In this document: piece after piece, positions 25,901 through 34,971 of the stretch | How positions within the stretch are numbered: position 1 is the stretch's first letter | Layout: every line of letters starts with the position of its first letter | Assembly (NCBI GenBank): GCA_964247055.1 | Contig: OZ176059.1 | Location: 868,001 to 932,000, forward strand | Direction of reading: 5' to 3' | Length of the DNA stretch: 64,000 nucleotides | Origin: Paragordius varius | Lineage: Eukaryota > Nematomorpha | The notes under the pieces: generated by a model | The model's input: the letters and a program-made list of their open reading frames with translations, nothing else | The model's database searches: none | What the model was told of the DNA's origin: nothing | Translations under genes and position numbers: made by a program

Positions 25901-27554
25901 CGCTTTGCTAAGCTTTTGTTACGACTCCCTAGCCTACGTAGCATAGGTCTCAAGTGTTTGGAACACCTGTTTTTCTTTAAACTCATTGGGGATACGCCTA
26001 TAGATACATTTTTGACTCAATTGTTACTTGAAACGGGTGGTCCTACCCTTAACCTCAATCTAAATCTCAATTTGAGCAATATAAGTACCCACCAAAATAG
26101 TGGAGAAATGAACGTTAATGTTAATACCACTAACACAACAAACAATTGTAATAATATCAACAATAATAACCCATATAATTTCACTAATTATAATACCAGT
26201 AGTGATATGAATATGATGAATGATATGAGCTCAGACCTCGTTATAAATAATGATTGTCATAATACTACAGGTGTGAATTGTAACCATGAACAAACATTGA
26301 ATATAAATACGTTTCCAAATTCTAATGTGATATCGAATCCAAATACTTGTACTATTATTAACAAGGATAGTATTAATATTTGCAATAGTAACACAGGTAT
26401 ATATATATATATATATATATATAAATTTGTGGTTAAATACTTGGCAGTAATTTTAATTTTAGATATAAAAATTAAGCTTTTTTCAAAACTTAAACAAGTA
26501 TTATAACATCAGTTTCATAAGGAGGGGGGAATAAAAACTCAAAATAATGGTTTCCAGAAGTTTTCAAATCTGTTATAAGTTATTTTTACATTTAATCGAT
26601 AAATTTGCTACATAATCATCTATATTTTAAACGCTTAGGATTTTTGCATCTCGGGTAGGCAACGGTTTATTCGCATTTGATGCACTATCTCAAGATCGTA
26701 TATAAATAAAAACTATACGTTTTTAAACACAATTTATACTTTAATTAATATCTGTTAGAATGATCATAAACAAATTTTATGAGCTATTTTTAATTTGATT
26801 AACAAATGATTTTTTCCATTTTAGACCGTTTATTTTCTCCTTATATCAATTTAATTTGGATCCTAAACTGGTGACATTAATCCCGATTGTGGACTTGCCT
26901 ACTCAAAAACATCTTTTGGAAAAGAAATTAGATATTTAGAATTTATATTCGTATTCGATAATTCATTTTACAAATGTAATCTCTTTCAAAAATATATTTT
27001 ATTGTTTAAAACTCTTAGATGCTTAAGAATACCCAAAACAATTGTATGTTTGGGGAGATATATTTTTTTAACTGTAGATCATAAAGTACGACCTTGTAAT
27101 CGGAATATTCCATCATGATCTATAAGTCTATTAGTTTATAGTGACTGTTAACTATAAAAAGCACCTATTCATTCTGCAGAAATTCACCTTTGATCCATTT
27201 AAATTATCCTAAAATAAATTGGATGTTTTCTAAGTTAATTAATTAGCTATATTTTTTTAATATAGTACTGAAAAAATCGTAAACTATGCCCTAAGGATAT
27301 ATTTCTTATATGAGTTATATTAGCCCGAAAACATATATATATTTTTAGAAATGGCTTTGATTCTATATATATATGAATTTTATTAAATTTTAGATAATCT
27401 ATCAAACACAATTATCAATGTTGTGACGCAAATCAATAATAATATTAATAATGTTAATACCAATACCACAACCAATAACAATACCAATCATAGCAATAGA
27501 ATTAACACAAATAATAATAACAATTATATCATGTTTTCGCCCAATACCCTATGA
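13326..27554 (+). CDS. RXR: retinoid X receptor (RXR/ultraspiracle-class nuclear receptor NR2B), seven coding exons
   Basis: Ligand-gated nuclear transcription factor, known as the heterodimer partner of other receptors such as the ecdysone receptor. Joining 13326-15142, 20006-20163, 21650-21789, 23321-23447, 23987-24211, 25797-26396 and 27394-27554 gives an unbroken 1,075-codon frame plus stop, with every junction GT-AG and in phase. Residues 1-587 are an Asn/Ser/Thr/His-rich A/B region. About 590-655 is the two-zinc-finger DNA-binding domain with P-box CEGCK. About 705-902 is the ligand-binding domain, nearly colinear with vertebrate RXR. Residues 904-1075 are an Asn-rich F region. Typical RXRs have about 450-500 residues, so both ends are greatly extended. 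Helix 12 reads FLTQLL where vertebrate RXR has FLMEML. The start is uncertain: the frame is open upstream and the ATG context is weak. Confidence 0.93.
15143..15166 (+). repeat. TA microsatellite forming the 5' end of RXR intron 1
   Basis: A run of alternating TA begins with the splice donor itself (CAG|GTATATAT...). The same arrangement recurs at 26,397 in intron 6. Confidence 0.85.
15170..17225 (+). other. RXR intron 1, first part; nothing recognised
   Basis: Intronic AT-rich sequence between exon 1 and the first tandem-repeat element. Open frames are short and match nothing I know. Confidence 0.5.
17230..17985. mobile_element. palindromic element, family G, with 21-bp tandem repeats in both arms (copy 1)
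   Basis: Ends are ACCATTTACACTTCAAGAG and its inverse ending TGTAAATGGTA. The left arm (about 17,250-17,384) has about six tandem 21-bp units with core CTTGAACAATTCAAG followed by TTGGTCC. The right arm (about 17,814-17,970) has about seven units in inverse orientation. The core is itself a small inverted repeat (CTTGAA, CAA, TTCAAG). The ~430-bp centre is AT-rich. Open frames through the repeats are by-products of the 21-bp period. Confidence 0.85.
18238..18763. mobile_element. palindromic element, family G (copy 2, fewer units)
   Basis: Starts ACCATTTGCACCTCAAGAG and ends CTTGAAGTGCAAATGGT. Each arm has only two to four degenerate 21-bp units. The AT-rich centre is recognisably the same as in the copy at 17,230, so repeat number differs between copies while the centre is shared. 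Confidence 0.8.
18878..19978. mobile_element. ~1.1-kb foldback DNA element, family F (copy 1)
   Basis: Left terminus CACTGTGTGCAAAAAATAG is inversely repeated by the right terminus ending TTTTTTTTGCACACAATG. Arms of about 500 bp pair along most of their length, e.g. 'ttagcctaaaatcatat' and 'atatgattttaggct'. The right end is only about 28 bp from the splice acceptor of RXR exon 2. A sister copy lies at 32,408-33,598. Confidence 0.8.
20006..20163 (+). CDS. RXR: RXR coding exon 2: rest of DNA-binding domain
   Basis: Acceptor TTTTTACAG at 20,005. Encodes [19 protein letters not shown] and on through the second zinc finger ([23 protein letters not shown]) to MGMKRE. All eight zinc-binding cysteines of the two fingers are present across exons 1 and 2, and the P-box CEGCK is canonical. 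The donor is AAG|GTTAGT at 20,164; the final G plus CC of exon 3 gives the conserved Ala. Confidence 0.95.
20895..21065. mobile_element. palindromic MITE, family H (copy 2), RXR intron 2
   Basis: 'cacctaaaataaatta' at the left pairs with 'taatttatttttagggtg' at the right, followed by 'gaattgtaaatggtata', the family's end. Confidence 0.6.
21195..21462. mobile_element. palindromic MITE, family E, RXR intron 2
   Basis: 'aaaacgtaaaaatataaaga' at the left and its inverse 'tttatatttttacg' followed by 'gtccgtataatttcaattttt' at the right. The centre is AT-rich. A partial second left arm precedes it from about 21,109. Confidence 0.65.
21650..21789 (+). CDS. RXR: RXR coding exon 3: hinge
   Basis: Acceptor TATCTAG at 21,649. 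Reads [15 protein letters not shown] and on to [16 protein letters not shown], matching the RXR hinge and helix 1 (AVQEERQR, MPVERILEAELAVE in vertebrates). The donor is CAG|GTTAAA at 21,790, phase 0. Confidence 0.93.
21848..22148. mobile_element. palindromic MITE, family H (copy 3), with family-G-like repeats at its ends
   Basis: Starts TTTACAATTCAAAATGACCC, then several 'ttgaacaattcaaattca'-type units and 'caccctaaaaataaattatg'. The inverse arm closes with 'gaattgttcgagggtgaatt'. Its end units resemble the family G 21-bp core, linking the two families. Confidence 0.7.
22150..22207. repeat. TA microsatellite, ~58 bp
   Basis: Uninterrupted alternating AT. Among the longest simple repeats in the window, directly abutting the right end of the family H element. 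Confidence 0.9.
22559..23050. mobile_element. palindromic element, family G (copy 3) plus duplicated right arm
   Basis: Starts CCATTTGCACTTTAAAGG. The right arm ends GCGAATGGTATA near 22,923. A TA run follows, then a second right-arm end (about 22,981-23,050, closing TTGAAGTGCAAATGGTA). The extra arm implies a local duplication or a second, partial insertion. Confidence 0.7.
23321..23447 (+). CDS. RXR: RXR coding exon 4: ligand-binding domain helices 3-5
   Basis: Acceptor TTTCATGCAG at 23,320. Encodes [20 protein letters not shown] and on through [22 protein letters not shown]. This is the RXR ligand-domain signature region, where vertebrates have AADKQLFTLVEWAKRIPHF. The donor is GTTG|GTAAAA at 23,448; the last G plus GT of exon 5 gives Gly of VGWNELL. 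Confidence 0.95.
23484..23683. mobile_element. palindromic MITE, family A (copy 2), RXR intron 4
   Basis: Starts TACAGTATGCATTTAAATGG and ends inversely with CATTATAATGCATTATAC. Lies 37 bp after the exon 4 donor. Confidence 0.8.
23690..23957. mobile_element. palindromic MITE, family E, RXR intron 4
   Basis: Left end 'attgaaattatacggacaa', right end 'ttaataatttcaatttttg'. Inner arms carry 'gataaattaaagg'-type AT sequence and 'aaatatttgtctttata'. It ends about 30 bp before exon 5, so the two MITEs (with 23,484-23,683) make up nearly the whole of intron 4. Confidence 0.75.
23987..24211 (+). CDS. RXR: RXR coding exon 5: ligand-binding domain helices 5-9
   Basis: Acceptor ATGTTTTAG at 23,986. 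Encodes [20 protein letters not shown] and on through [20 protein letters not shown] to LRAIILFNP. The Arg of SHRS, which contacts the retinoid carboxylate in vertebrate RXR, is retained. The donor is G|GTATGT at 24,212; G plus AC of exon 6 makes Asp of NPDAK. Confidence 0.95.
24263..24438. mobile_element. palindromic MITE, family B (copy 1), RXR intron 5
   Basis: TACAGTAGCGTATGGAGTAA at the left and its exact inverse ending CCATACGCTACTGTA at the right, with 'attgttagtgcaaaatagaa' and its inverse inside. 176 bp, perfect over long stretches, so young. Sister copy at 50,783-50,959. Confidence 0.9.
24620..25090. mobile_element. family E MITE interrupted by a family C MITE, RXR intron 5
   Basis: The outer arms are family E, e.g. 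'agatgtaaattggtcagtac' on the left and 'aagtatggttgtgtc' and 'aatttttactgta' on the right. A family C hairpin (about 24,769-24,961, 'gctagaaagttattaattat' and its inverse) sits in the middle. This is a clear nested insertion. Confidence 0.65.
25232..25412. mobile_element. palindromic MITE, family H (copy 4), RXR intron 5
   Basis: 'tcaccctaaaataaattatg' at the left and 'ttagcccgaaaacacgtaat' at the right, ending 'ttaaatggtata'. Confidence 0.65.
25538..25714. mobile_element. palindromic MITE, family A (copy 3), RXR intron 5
   Basis: TACAGTATGCATTTTAATAG at the left, inverse ending AATGCATATATA at the right. Ends about 80 bp before exon 6. Confidence 0.75.
25797..26396 (+). CDS. RXR: RXR coding exon 6: ligand-binding domain end, helix 12, start of F region
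   Basis: Acceptor TACATGTAG at 25,796. Encodes [20 protein letters not shown] and on to [47 protein letters not shown] (dimer interface and helix 12). About 120 residues rich in Asn, Leu-Asn repeats and Thr follow. At the place of vertebrate FLMEML the sequence is FLTQLL, so the usual AF-2 Glu is Gln. The donor is CAG|GTATAT at 26,397, directly starting a TA run. Confidence 0.94.
26397..26423 (+). repeat. TA microsatellite forming the 5' end of RXR intron 6
   Basis: Alternating TA starts in the donor GTATAT. Same layout as at 15,143. Confidence 0.85.
27184..27365. mobile_element. palindromic MITE, family H (copy 5), RXR intron 6
   Basis: 'atcctaaaataaattggatg' at the left and 'ttagcccgaaaaca' at the right. 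It ends about 30 bp before exon 7. The outer ends are degenerate. Confidence 0.5.
27394..27554 (+). CDS. RXR: RXR coding exon 7: Asn-rich C-terminus and stop
   Basis: Acceptor AAATTTTAG at 27,393. G of exon 6 plus AT gives Asp, then 52 codons [20 protein letters not shown] and on, rich in Asn and Thr, ending YIMFSPNTL and TGA at 27,552. Support is the matching phase, the absence of stops and the same Asn-rich composition as the end of exon 6. If the donor at 26,397 is skipped, the protein would instead end inside the intron after a TA-encoded Tyr/Ile run. A possible poly(A) signal AATAAA lies at 27,976. Confidence 0.8.
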
Positions 27555-27741
27555 TTATACAATTTTTGCTTTCAACATTGAAATACATAGACAGACGATT
27601 ATTATATGTAAGGGTAAATTTACTTTTTTACATGTAGTAAGAAGATGGTTTAGGTCGAATTAGGTATATTTGGTGTAAATAGGTTTTGATATCTCAATAA
27701 TGATGACTGACCCCGCGCTCACTTATATAGGAAATGTAAAT

Positions 27742-27962
27742 TACAGTCATGTATCCTTTATTTTATCAAAAATTTATTTTATGGGTATGAATATTTGGTT
27801 AAGAATGGAAAAAAACAAGAGCTCTATGGTATTAACGATATCATATTCATCAAAAAAATATAAGAAATACCATAGAGCTCTTGTTTTTTCCAATCTTTAC
27901 CAAATATTTATATACCCATTCGTAAAAAATAAATTTTTCAAAATATAGGATACATGACTGTA
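27742..27962. mobile_element. palindromic MITE, family D (copy 2)
   Basis: TACAGTCATGTATCCTTTAT at the left, inverse ATACATGACTGTA at the right, with 'agagctctatggta' and 'taccatagagctct' inside. Lies in the presumed 3' UTR or just beyond RXR. Confidence 0.85.
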
Positions 27963-28314
27963 TTAAGATTATGCAAATAAAAAAAATAAAAGTTTTTGAA
28001 AACAGCAGCGATCAACCATACTTTTTCGAAATTTAGGTTTTAAAAATGTGGTTGGGGGTGTTTAACACAACATTACCTTTTGAAGTAAAATATATTACAG
28101 AGCAATTCGATATTGGAGCATCTAAACAAATATCTACGGTATAAAGCCGAATATATAAATATGCCCGCTTTAGTCTTTTAAAAACATTATATAATTTTTT
28201 TTAAAAAAAATGTAGTAAAATAACCTCATCTCAAATTTTTTGCGCCATTTTATATTTTTATCATTAATGCAACAACCAAATAAATGTATATTATGGTAAA
28301 AAAATGTAAATACT

Positions 28315-28575
28315 TACCTTTTAAAAGCTTTCAGGCTATATTTTACCAGCAAAATCTTAATATATTTTGATTTTAATATCAGCCCTTCTTTTCAATCATG
28401 TTTTGGAGCTAACCCAATTTTAGACTCTAGAAATCACAAAACTTTAAAACATATAATCTTTTTAATCTAATTCATGACTTTCAAAACTGTAGTTTTGCAA
28501 AATTGAGCTTTGGGATATATAACTACCCCAAAATGTAAACTAGGACAAAAAAGTGAAAAGGTATTGAAGTGTTAA
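28315..28575 (+). repeat. dispersed repeat, family K (copy 2)
   Basis: Shares 'ttttaccagcaaaa', 'atgttttggagcta' and the 'gtgaaaaggt-ttgaagtgtt' end with 6,655-6,915. Confidence 0.45.
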
Positions 28576-28981
28576 TGGAAAATATTTCTCTTTTTACGTT
28601 TTTTCCCTAAATTTTTATTTTTTTATAATTATGGTCATAAACAGTCTGACTGGATATTATTTTTTAATTGGTGATCAAACCTATAGAAAGTTAAAACCAA
28701 CTATCATTACAAAAATAACCTTTTATGAACCCCGAAACTACACAATTTTTTCATTATCACTGTCAGGCCTGGTCAGGCAGACGAGTGTTAAAGCCTTCAT
28801 ATGTCCGGATACAATTTATATCCTTACCCTTTAATTTAAAAAGGGAAAAAGAGACTCTTAACTGTATATTTTTTTTATTCATTCTATGTTGCCTATATTA
28901 CAAATGTGAATTATAAAATGGCGTTTAACTATATTACACGCAATAAAAGATTTAAAAATATTCTTTTCCATATTAGAAAGA

Positions 28982-29231
28982 TACAGAAAAATTATAATTG
29001 TACGGACAAAAGGTAAAAATATAAAGACAAATATTTTTTCTAAAGGACAGCCATACTTTTTAAAACCTTAATGTTTATCATATAAGCTACTGAGTTACAA
29101 TTGTAAAATATAGAATTAATTGTGTTTGTCTTATATATCCGCTTTGCTAAAAAGTATGGGTGTGTGTTTAGAAAAAAATATTTGTCTTTATATTTTTACG
29201 TTTTGTCCGTAAAATTTCACTTTTTACTGTA
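28982..29231. mobile_element. palindromic MITE, family E
   Basis: Left 'attgtacggacaaaaggtaa', right 'ttacgttttgtccgtaaaat' then 'ttttactgta'. Arms 'gacagccatactttt' and 'aaaaagtatgggtgtg' pair. Confidence 0.8.
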
Positions 29232-29340
29232 AGTATAGTCTCTTTCGTAGTTACATTTTTTTATTGTAGTATAGTATATTTATTATATATATAAAAATGC
29301 TAATTTGAGGTGGGAGGGGAGAGAGGTGGTCATTTGCTTT

Positions 29341-29634
29341 TACAGTAAAAATTGAAATTATACGAACAAAACCTAAAATATACAGACAAGTATTTTTTTC
29401 AAAAGACAACCATACTTTTAAATCTTGATTATTTTCAATATAAATGAGTTTTTTAATCGAAAATATATAAAATACATATGTAAATCGTAAAACCCCATCA
29501 ATTTTATTTTTACAGTGCTAGTTAAATATTTTATATAAGTAATATTAAATTTTAAAATTTATAGTTGTCTTTTAAAAAAAATATTAGTCACAATATTTTT
29601 ACGTTTTGTCCGTATAATTTCAAATTTTACTGTA
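29341..29634. mobile_element. palindromic MITE, family E
   Basis: TACAGTAAAAATTGAAATTA at the left, inverse ending AATTTTACTGTA at the right. A further partial right end (29,640-29,667) follows. Confidence 0.85.
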
Positions 29635-29679
29635 TGTTTTGGTCTTTATAATTTCATTTTTTACTGTAGACATATAAAT

Positions 29680-30554
29680 AATGTTTATATAGGGTCATTA
29701 TCACAATGTGTATACCCAATACCCAATGAACCACAAGAAAAAAGTAGCAATTAGTTTGAAACACAAAAAATTTTGATGACACATTATGCGCTAAACAAAC
29801 AATATCATCTTACAAAGGAGAAGTAGTATATGAGTTAATTACTGGTTTTCCCATTGAATAAACCAATAAAAAACAAAATATGTGATAACATTTATAAATT
29901 TATTTAGCAGAGCAGAGACACACCAAAACATCATGTATAAAAAACACTAAAAAATTTTATGGAACATTTTTTATCAATCACAAGGAAATTTTGTTTAAAG
30001 AAAATATGTAAGTACACAAATAATGTGTTTAGTCATTTTTCATATGTATATGTAAAATTATATTTATTAAGGGAAAATAAAATGGTTGTAGTTTTATTCG
30101 TTTTTTCGACATAAATGTAAATTACAGTATGCGTAAAATATTGCTAGAAAGTTATTAAATAATGCCAAATAGCATATACAACAAAGGGGGTTATTATTGG
30201 CTTATAATAATTTTTTTGATAGCCAATAATAATTCTCTTTGCTGCATATGCCAATTGGCAATAATTAATAACTTTCTAACAATATATACTTAATCATAAT
30301 GTAATTAATTTTATTATGAAATAATTTTCCAAAATTTCATAAAATTTAAAACTGTACAACAACTAAACCCCGGATCATAAAAATATATGCATTTTTTTCC
30401 AATACCAATCAATATTTTGTACACTTGTTAAAGTTTTGTATGTGGGAAGATGGTTTTTTTGTTTAAATTTCTTTTATTTTACAATTTTTACCTTGACATT
30501 TGTTGTATGTATGTAAGTTTCATTATATTTTAATTTTAATGTATGTGCCTCCAC

Positions 30555-30588
<34 letters not shown>

Positions 30589-31739
30589 CCACCCATCCTA
30601 AATCATTATTAAATCATCATATAAAACCCCAAAAAAAGATTTTTCAATTAATGTTTTAACCTTTTTCGAGTAGGTATTTATTTTCAGCGCACTTTTCAAA
30701 AAAGATGTTTTTTTTACCCCATACAAATTTAATTATTATTTTGTTGCTACAACATACCCAAACCTTTTGTGAATATTTTATTAGTATTTAATATTTTTAG
30801 TTTGATTATTATCACACACACAAAATTATTGCATTTTTCAAATAGTTATAAAGCTAGCAGAAACGGTCTTAAAAAACCATAATTTATTTGTTATAAATAT
30901 ATATTAATATTCATATGCCCGTTTTTTTCTTTTATCATCTCTCCGCAAATTGTCACATTTTAAGATATTTTTAATTATTAAATTTATTGTTACATATTTA
31001 GATTGATGATAAAAAATATTTGGCTCTCCTTTTATTTAGTTGGATAAATTCAAAATAACTAATTTAATTGAAATGAAATTGAAATTGTTGTAATAATTTA
31101 TTATTAGATGTCAAATAAAAATGATATATATACATATATATGTAAAGTTTAAGAGGCTGGTTACCTCTGCAAAAGATTCTAAAAATTGTATGCATATAAG
31201 GTATAATACATGCATATACCATAAACACCCAATTTATCTTATATAAATTCATATTCTCCATATTTAATTAATTAATAATCATCAATAAGAAACACAAATT
31301 AATAAATTCATATAATATTTTGTCTCAATTAGAAATTACATTCATGCGTAATCTATGTTACAATTGAGATTTATAATGATTATATATGACATTACGATTG
31401 GCGTCATCATTTGTTTGCTGGTATTGTTAGAATTTCTTTTGTCTCAAAATATAACTTTTTCAATATCTTTCCGTAAATCATGGTTTGCCACTTGATTAAA
31501 GCAAATATATTATAGTTTGATATTTAGTTTAGAGCTAGTTAAGACAATAACCGCCCCAACAAGCGAAAGTTATAACAGCACACTGTGGATATAATTTTGA
31601 GATAGAAAAAATGATATAATGTGCACTAATTTTGTCATTTTGATTAAGAGCAAATGCCGTAAAAAACTTATAAACTTTTTTAAATGAGTTGTATAACTCC
31701 AAAACCAAAAGCACCTGAATTTAGATACATTGTTTGACA

Positions 31740-31787
<48 letters not shown>

Positions 31788-32240
31788 TCAGAATGAGCCT
31801 TGATTTGGTGCACTTTGGATATTATCCATCCATTGAAAATAGCATTTTATTTATTTTTTTGTGCATAGACTTGGATTTTTCCACTAGACAGTCCATTTTA
31901 TATATGAGAATGCAAACGATTTAATATCATAACACATTTTATTGGTAAAATAATAACAATATTTTATTAAATATAATAATAAATAAAATATGGAATGTGA
32001 CCAATATTTCTTGAATTGATAGCGCATCATTATCTTATGACTTATGTTAAATAATTATGGTGTATCGTGGTTATTTAGGGATAATAAAATACATAATTTT
32101 AGATAATTCTTTTGCGCACTACGTTTTGGTATATTATAAATATCCATAATTCGCAAAAATATAAGTATTAAACGCTATATAATAAAAATAAGCCATAAAT
32201 AAAATGCGCCTTTCAAATGATTAATTTCCACTATATCATG
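29680..32240. other. intergenic; one family C MITE and TA microsatellites, no gene seen
   Basis: The family C hairpin occupies about 30,123-30,303 ('ttgctagaaagttatta' and its inverse). TA runs lie at about 30,559 and 31,742-31,783. No frame resembles a known protein. Confidence 0.55.
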
Positions 32241-32245
32241 TATTT

Positions 32246-33717
32246 ACAGTAAAAATTGAAATTATACGGACAATAAAAATATAAAGACAAATATTTATTC
32301 TAAAAGACAACCATATTTTTGAATCTTAATTTTTATAATGACTCATTGTTTCAAACTATAATCAGTAAATAAAGATGTAAATTGATTAAACAAGCAACTT
32401 ATGTAACATAGTGTGCAAAAAAGACGGTCATTTTGATTTAACGAAAAAATTTTTTTTCATGAGATAGCTTATGACCAGTGAATTCATTTGCCGCAAAAAT
32501 TTTTATTTGTTGACAACCTAGTTTTTGAAATATTGAGAGAAAATCGAAATCGGGCAAAAAGTGAAAATTAAGGATAATTAAGGATAATTCAAAAAATAAT
32601 GATAAAATTTGAAATATTATGGTTTATTATCATTTTAGGAGATATTTTCAATATATAAATAGCCTAAATTCATATAGTTTGGGTTTCTATAAATTTCAGG
32701 TCTTCACACTTAAAAGACAAAATAAATTTAATAAAACTATATTAAAATAAATTTTAATTATTTACTACCTAAACTCACTATTAAAATCTTAACATTCATA
32801 TTTTATTCAGTATAAACTTATATATCCAAATAAAACCAAAAATATTGTTTTTTTTGCATTTTTTTGTCATCTGGTTTATGAGTGTATAAAAAATTTACTG
32901 TTTTATTTGGATTCTCACATGATTAGGAATTATTAAGTATATAATTTATGCACAATAGGATTGAAAATTAGTGGAATATCAACCAACAAATTGTACAAAT
33001 CCCAATACAAATATTAATTTGTCATAAAACTTGTTAGAGGAAATTTTAAGGATTTTTTGGTTGATATTCCACTACTTTTAAATCCTATTTTGCATGAATT
33101 ATATAAATAATTCCTAATCATGTGAGAATAACAGTATAAATTTTTTATACACTCATAAACCAGATGACAAAAAAAATGCAAAAATAAAAAACACTATTTT
33201 TGGTTTTATTTTGATATAGAAGTTTATTTTACTGAATAAAATATGAATGTTAAGATATTAATAGTGAGTTTAGGTAGTAAATAATTAAAAAAATTTATTT
33301 TAATATAGTTTTTTTAAATTTATTTTGTCTTTTAAGTGTGAAAGCGCCATCTTTTGACCTAAAATTTTATAGAAACTCAAACCCTAAAATGATAATAAAC
33401 CATAATATTTCAAATTTTATCATTATTTTCCTTAATTATCCTTAATTTTCACTTTTTGCCCGATTTCGATTTTCTCTCAATATCTTAAAAACTAGGTTGT
33501 CAACAAATAAAAATTTTTGCGGCAAATGAATACGCTGGTCATAAGCTATCTGATGAAAAAAAATTTTTTTGTTAAAATTTTTTTTGCACACAGTGTAATA
33601 TATGACTGTAATTTAATTATTTTAATAGGAAAATTAAGGTTAGAAAAAGTATCATTGTCTTTTATAAAAAAATATTTGCCTTATTTTATGTTCGTATAAT
33701 TTAAATTTTTACTCTAT
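32246..33717. mobile_element. family E MITE interrupted by a 1.2-kb family F foldback
   Basis: Outer left 'cagtaaaaattgaaattata' with TACGGACAA at 32,247. Outer right 'ttcgtataatttaaatt' then 'tttactctata' near 33,712. Between them, 32,408-33,598 is a family F hairpin with termini GTGTGCAAAAAA and TTTTTTGCACACAGTG and arms of nearly 600 bp. This shows F moved after E was in place. Confidence 0.75.
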
Positions 33718-33719
33718 AA

Positions 33720-34937
33720 TGATATTAGCTGTCTTCTGTCACGCGTTGCCTTGACTTAGTCGACAATGTCAATTTGGATAATATATTTTATGCCATAAAA
33801 TAAATTTATAGTTCATAGGGACGATTTTTACCGAAGGCGTATTCATATGTGACGTATTACCCTGGAAATATCAAATCGCTTAAATGATAAATATGCCTTT
33901 AAACGGAAAATGATAAAACCTAAATTGTTCATGAGCTCTCCTACATTTTCTGTAAAGTTGCTACCAAGCTAATTGATGACGTTTTTTACAGAGGCTGTAG
34001 TTTTACCCATAGATTAATATAAAAAAAAGCGTTAAACTAAAATTTTTGCCTTTACACTGAAAATGTGAAACATGTAAATGCATATGATTATAATAATTTT
34101 AGTGACCTTACTTTTAATATTAAAAATGCGCTGCGAAATTTTTGCCTTTATACGGGAAATAACTTAAACAATATATTACATTTTCTTATAACTTGGATTT
34201 AGCATTACCGCAATATTTTTATATGGCTCGTCTTGTAGAGGGTGGAGCTCTGGCTAGCTTAAACAAAAACCGAAGACTAAAATTTTTGCTTTTATACTGG
34301 AAATATCAAGAACCCTTATTTAATTTATAATGTTTAACTTGGACGTAGCTTTAAGTTCCCATGATTCTTTTATAGTACCACATTTTACAGAGGGCGGAAC
34401 CCTAAACATGCGCTTTTGAAAAAGAGCTGAATTATTTAATACGGCAAATACTTAAAACCATGATAAGAAACGGTCTCATATCAAAACGAGAATAACCTTA
34501 AAACTATATTACTTATATGTGATGGCGCATATCCCAGAGCGTTACCCTACCCAGCCGCTTATATTAAAAATGGGCTGGCTATATTTTTGTAACAATGAAT
34601 CATATTACATGATTGCTTGTGGGATGCTCTACCCAACGACTATTTAAAAAGTGAACTAAATTCTTTTGTTATAGTCTAAAAACTTGAGCTGCTTCAAAAT
34701 ATATTTAGTAACTTAGTTTGCACAAATGTCCGCAAATCGGGTTGGCGTCTTAATACAGAGGCTGATTCAAAAGGTAGGCCGCGCATTCGTAAATAAGCAA
34801 TATTTTTTATATAAGCTGACACGTTTTCCGGAAAGCTCAAAGATTTTCGCGGTACCTTTTTAAAACCCCTATTTGCCACGGCTTGCGGCTTATTTGAGGG
34901 ACTTGCTCAAAAATGTGTCTTATTTATAGTTAGGATG

Positions 34938-34971
<34 letters not shown>

